Both the position numbers and the translations under genes were made by a program. This document shows positions 5,393 through 6,864 of a DNA stretch of 6,864 bases, in pieces; within the stretch, counting starts at the first letter, position 1, and each line of letters opens with the position of its first letter. The notes below the pieces were generated by a model, which was not told the DNA's origin, did no database searches, and saw nothing but the letters and a program-made list of their open reading frames with translations. Origin of the DNA: Candidatus Njordarchaeota archaeon (GTDB lineage Archaea > Thermoproteota > JANJXX01 > Panguiarchaeales > Panguiarchaeaceae); contig JAGSHR010000072.1 of the NCBI GenBank assembly GCA_029855985.1, positions 1-6,864 on the forward strand, given 5' to 3'.

Positions 5393-6655
5393 TTAGTATC
5401 TTCTCCTCTTATATACTGCTGCTATTATTCCAATTAGGAGTATGCTGGACATTACACCTATTAGAACCAATTCTCCGTCCCCGAAAACGTTGGTGATTGT
5501 CTCCGTTGGTAACTCTAATTGGAACGTTTCTGCTAATGTGTTAACGTCACTTGGGTCGTCCTCAACGCCTATGATTGGATCGTAGTATAACGATTCATTG
5601 AATCTTGGGAATACTACAACGTTGCTTAGCTTAATCTCTACCTCTACTTCTTGCTCTTTTTCGTCTTCGTGTTCTCTCTCGTATTCATGTTTTTGGTGCC
5701 TAATGTAGCTGTTTAGAACACTTGTTGGGTTTCCATCTATTACCACGGTGTCATTCCAATAGTACTTGACAAATGTTTCATTGTACAAGCTAATGTAAAT
5801 ACTGAATTCATCTGCTCCTTGTGTAGCATTGTATACACCGTCGTAAATTTCGCTTTCAAGTGATATTTCTGCTTTGAACATGTACGCTATTTTTGATGTG
5901 TTGGATTTCCATGGCCACTGGTTAATGTATAATTCGACTTTTACAGCGTCACCGCCACCATCCACATCAGGTATAACTGTTTTGTTGTATACGTAGTAGT
6001 TCACTATCACATCGTAACCGTTGGCATTGTATTCATAGGAGAACATTACGTAGATTATGTTTCCATTTGTGTCATTGTGTTCGTTTACTGTTAAATTCCA
6101 AGTTTTATCGTGGAAATTGAATGTTTGAAGCACTTCTCCAACATCGACAATGTTGTTTTCGTTTGAATCTTCAAATTCAAATATCATGTTCCCAACAACA
6201 TTTATTTCAACTTCGTATTGTACGCCATTGACAGTCATTGTGTATTCCATTTTTAGGGCGGGATTATCGTCCTTAAATTCGATGGAGTTATCACTAGTCA
6301 TTATTGTAGAGTTTTCCCCATGTCTAAAACTGCATTCGAATTGTTCATGTTCGCGTTCATGTTCTCTCTCTGTTTCGTTGTGGTCTCCGCCGTGGTGGCC
6401 TCCGTTTCCATCACCTGTTCCTGGTTCTCCCGGACCATTATGACCGTCGTCTCCGCCGTTGTGTTCATCGTCATCTTCATCGTTTACTATTATTTTATTA
6501 TTATTGTATTTGGTAATATGGATTGTATCTGTGCTTGTTGTTGCTGCGAGTGCTTTAGCGTCTACTACTGCCATTACGGATATCCCCAACGTTAGTATCA
6601 ATAGTGCTGGTAGTATTCCCCTTTTTATTTTATTTGCATTGATTTGGCTTTGCAT
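5393..6655 (-). CDS. Secreted, membrane-anchored acidic/His-rich surface protein
   Basis: A 420-residue protein that I do not recognise as a named family. A signal peptide is clear: basic NKIKRG (8-13), a hydrophobic core (14-31), and ALA-A near 36-38 as a probable cleavage site. Residues 58-107 are low complexity, rich in Asp, Glu, His, Gly and Asn, ending in EREHEREHE. A beta-rich ectodomain (about 118-318) contains an EF-hand-like loop DSNENNIVDVGE (163-174), with acidic or amide residues at positions 1, 3, 5 and 9 and Glu at position 12. A second charged stretch (319-342, EYEREHEDEKEQ) follows, then about 50 residues, a single C-terminal helix (395-414) and the tail YKRRRY, so the body should face outside. 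There are ten N-x-S/T sequons (93, 115, 187, 194, 224, 252, 276, 292, 301, 353) and one cysteine. ATG 6655 is preferred over the in-frame GTG 6691 because of the ribosome site. A divalent-metal-binding or cell-surface structural role is inferred only. Confidence 0.85.
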   Translation of the reverse strand: MQSQINANKIKRGILPALLILTLGISVMAVVDAKALAATTSTDTIHITKYNNNKIIVNDEDDDEHNGGDDGHNGPGEPGTGDGNGGHHGGDHNETEREHEREHEQFECSFRHGENSTIMTSDNSIEFKDDNPALKMEYTMTVNGVQYEVEINVVGNMIFEFEDSNENNIVDVGEVLQTFNFHDKTWNLTVNEHNDTNGNIIYVMFSYEYNANGYDVIVNYYVYNKTVIPDVDGGGDAVKVELYINQWPWKSNTSKIAYMFKAEISLESEIYDGVYNATQGADEFSIYISLYNETFVKYYWNDTVVIDGNPTSVLNSYIRHQKHEYEREHEDEKEQEVEVEIKLSNVVVFPRFNESLYYDPIIGVEDDPSDVNTLAETFQLELPTETITNVFGDGELVLIGVMSSILLIGIIAAVYKRRRY

Positions 6656-6662
6656 GTGTTCT

Positions 6663-6668
6663 TCACCT
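6663..6668 (-). promoter_or_regulatory. Shine-Dalgarno site that sets the surface-protein start
   Basis: The minus strand reads AGGTGA with 7 nt before ATG 6655, the same motif and spacing as the next gene. An in-frame GTG at 6691 would add 12 residues but has only ATTTA-like sequence before it, and the shorter form gives a normal-length signal peptide. Confidence 0.85.
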
Positions 6669-6709
6669 TTGTTAATTTTTGTTGTTTTCACTAAATCTTT
6701 TTACCTAGG

Positions 6710-6727
6710 TGCGTTTTTAAAGATTTT
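6710..6727 (-). promoter_or_regulatory. TATA box and BRE-like element for the surface-protein gene
   Basis: The minus strand reads GCAAAATCTTTAAAAACG: an A-rich BRE-like part followed by CTTTAAAAA. A start about 25 nt downstream, near 6690, would give a leader of about 35 nt carrying the ribosome site. It would also exclude the alternative GTG 6691 from the transcript or put it at the very 5' end. Confidence 0.55.
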
Positions 6728-6750
6728 GCTTTAAACATCTTCATTTAAAA

Positions 6751-6794
6751 CTCAAATTTCTTAGAACCAAACCTCAAATAAAATAGAACCGAAC
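6751..6794. repeat. Imperfect 22-bp tandem direct repeat upstream of the surface-protein promoter
   Basis: Two adjacent 22-bp units (6751-6772 and 6773-6794) share CTCAAAT at the start and TAGAACC plus AAC at the end, with 17 of 22 positions identical. The differences are a 4-nt block in the middle and one A/G change. The unit length is about two helical turns, so bound proteins would sit on the same face. The pair lies about 25-70 bp upstream of the TATA-like box, a position suited to an activator site. From 6795 to the window end I see no further clear copy and no gene. Confidence 0.55.
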
Positions 6795-6864
6795 AAAAAC
6801 AATTAACAAAACCATAAAGTCAAACTAGAAACAACTCTTAACCCAAGTCTAAAACGATATAAAC

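Noticed and set aside
6656..6691. GTG at 6691 as the start of the surface protein
   Set aside because: It has no ribosome site and falls at the predicted transcript start; AGGTGA is well placed for ATG 6655.
6150..6734. Several plus-strand open frames antisense to the surface-protein gene, rich in Ser, Cys, Val and Phe
   Set aside because: They are the complement of the low-complexity Asp/Glu/His codons, with odd composition and no ribosome sites; the minus-strand gene has a signal peptide, an anchor and a start signal.
1..6864. CRISPR arrays, tRNA or rRNA genes, insertion-sequence ends, defence genes
   Set aside because: I looked for regular repeats, tRNA-like stems, terminal inverted repeats next to transposase motifs and known defence domains and found none.

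Overview
The window looks like an A+T-rich archaeal genome fragment. Several genes have strong GGAGG/GGTGA-type Shine-Dalgarno sites, intergenic regions carry TATA-like boxes and T-rich termination tracts, and AGA/AGG arginine and ATA isoleucine codons are common. One gene encodes a signal-peptide-bearing, sequon-rich surface protein with a C-terminal membrane anchor. I cannot assign a phylum from the sequence alone. The first 19 bases exactly match the Tn5/Nextera mosaic-end adapter, so they are a library artefact; genuine genomic sequence starts at about base 20, and the left edge is a fragment end rather than a biological boundary.

Left half, plus strand. A PadR-family winged-helix regulator (59-412) overlaps by 4 nt (ATGA) a polytopic membrane protein with an N-terminal HAAS/DUF1700-like helical domain (409-1521), the classic PadR-partner arrangement. 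After a 161-nt gap with a T-rich terminator and a strong TATA box comes a second ATGA-overlapping pair: a DrrA-type ABC ATPase (1683-2684) and its ABC-2 permease (2681-3514). Together the pair should form a drug- or lipid-type exporter. PadR control of the exporter is plausible from context but not shown. A 10-bp inverted repeat spans the gap and abuts the exporter TATA box, making it a candidate operator.

Middle. Bases 3515-3926 separate convergent transcription units. The stretch holds a T-rich terminator and no convincing gene; one plus-strand frame reads openly in pieces, which could be a decayed gene or chance.

Right half, minus strand. In transcription order these are a large secreted, membrane-anchored, acidic and histidine-rich surface protein with an EF-hand-like loop and ten N-glycosylation sequons (5393-6655), a small three-helix membrane protein with a DUF4405/cytochrome b-like C-terminal helix (4925-5266), and a membrane-anchored ArsR-like winged-helix regulator (3927-4721). 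They share a strand but are separated by 126 and 203 nt with T-rich tracts, so they may be separate transcripts. An imperfect 22-bp tandem repeat lies just upstream of the surface-protein promoter.

Most of the window belongs to recognisable families. The least explained parts are the surface protein, its possible link to the putative haem protein next door, and the two candidate operator sequences.
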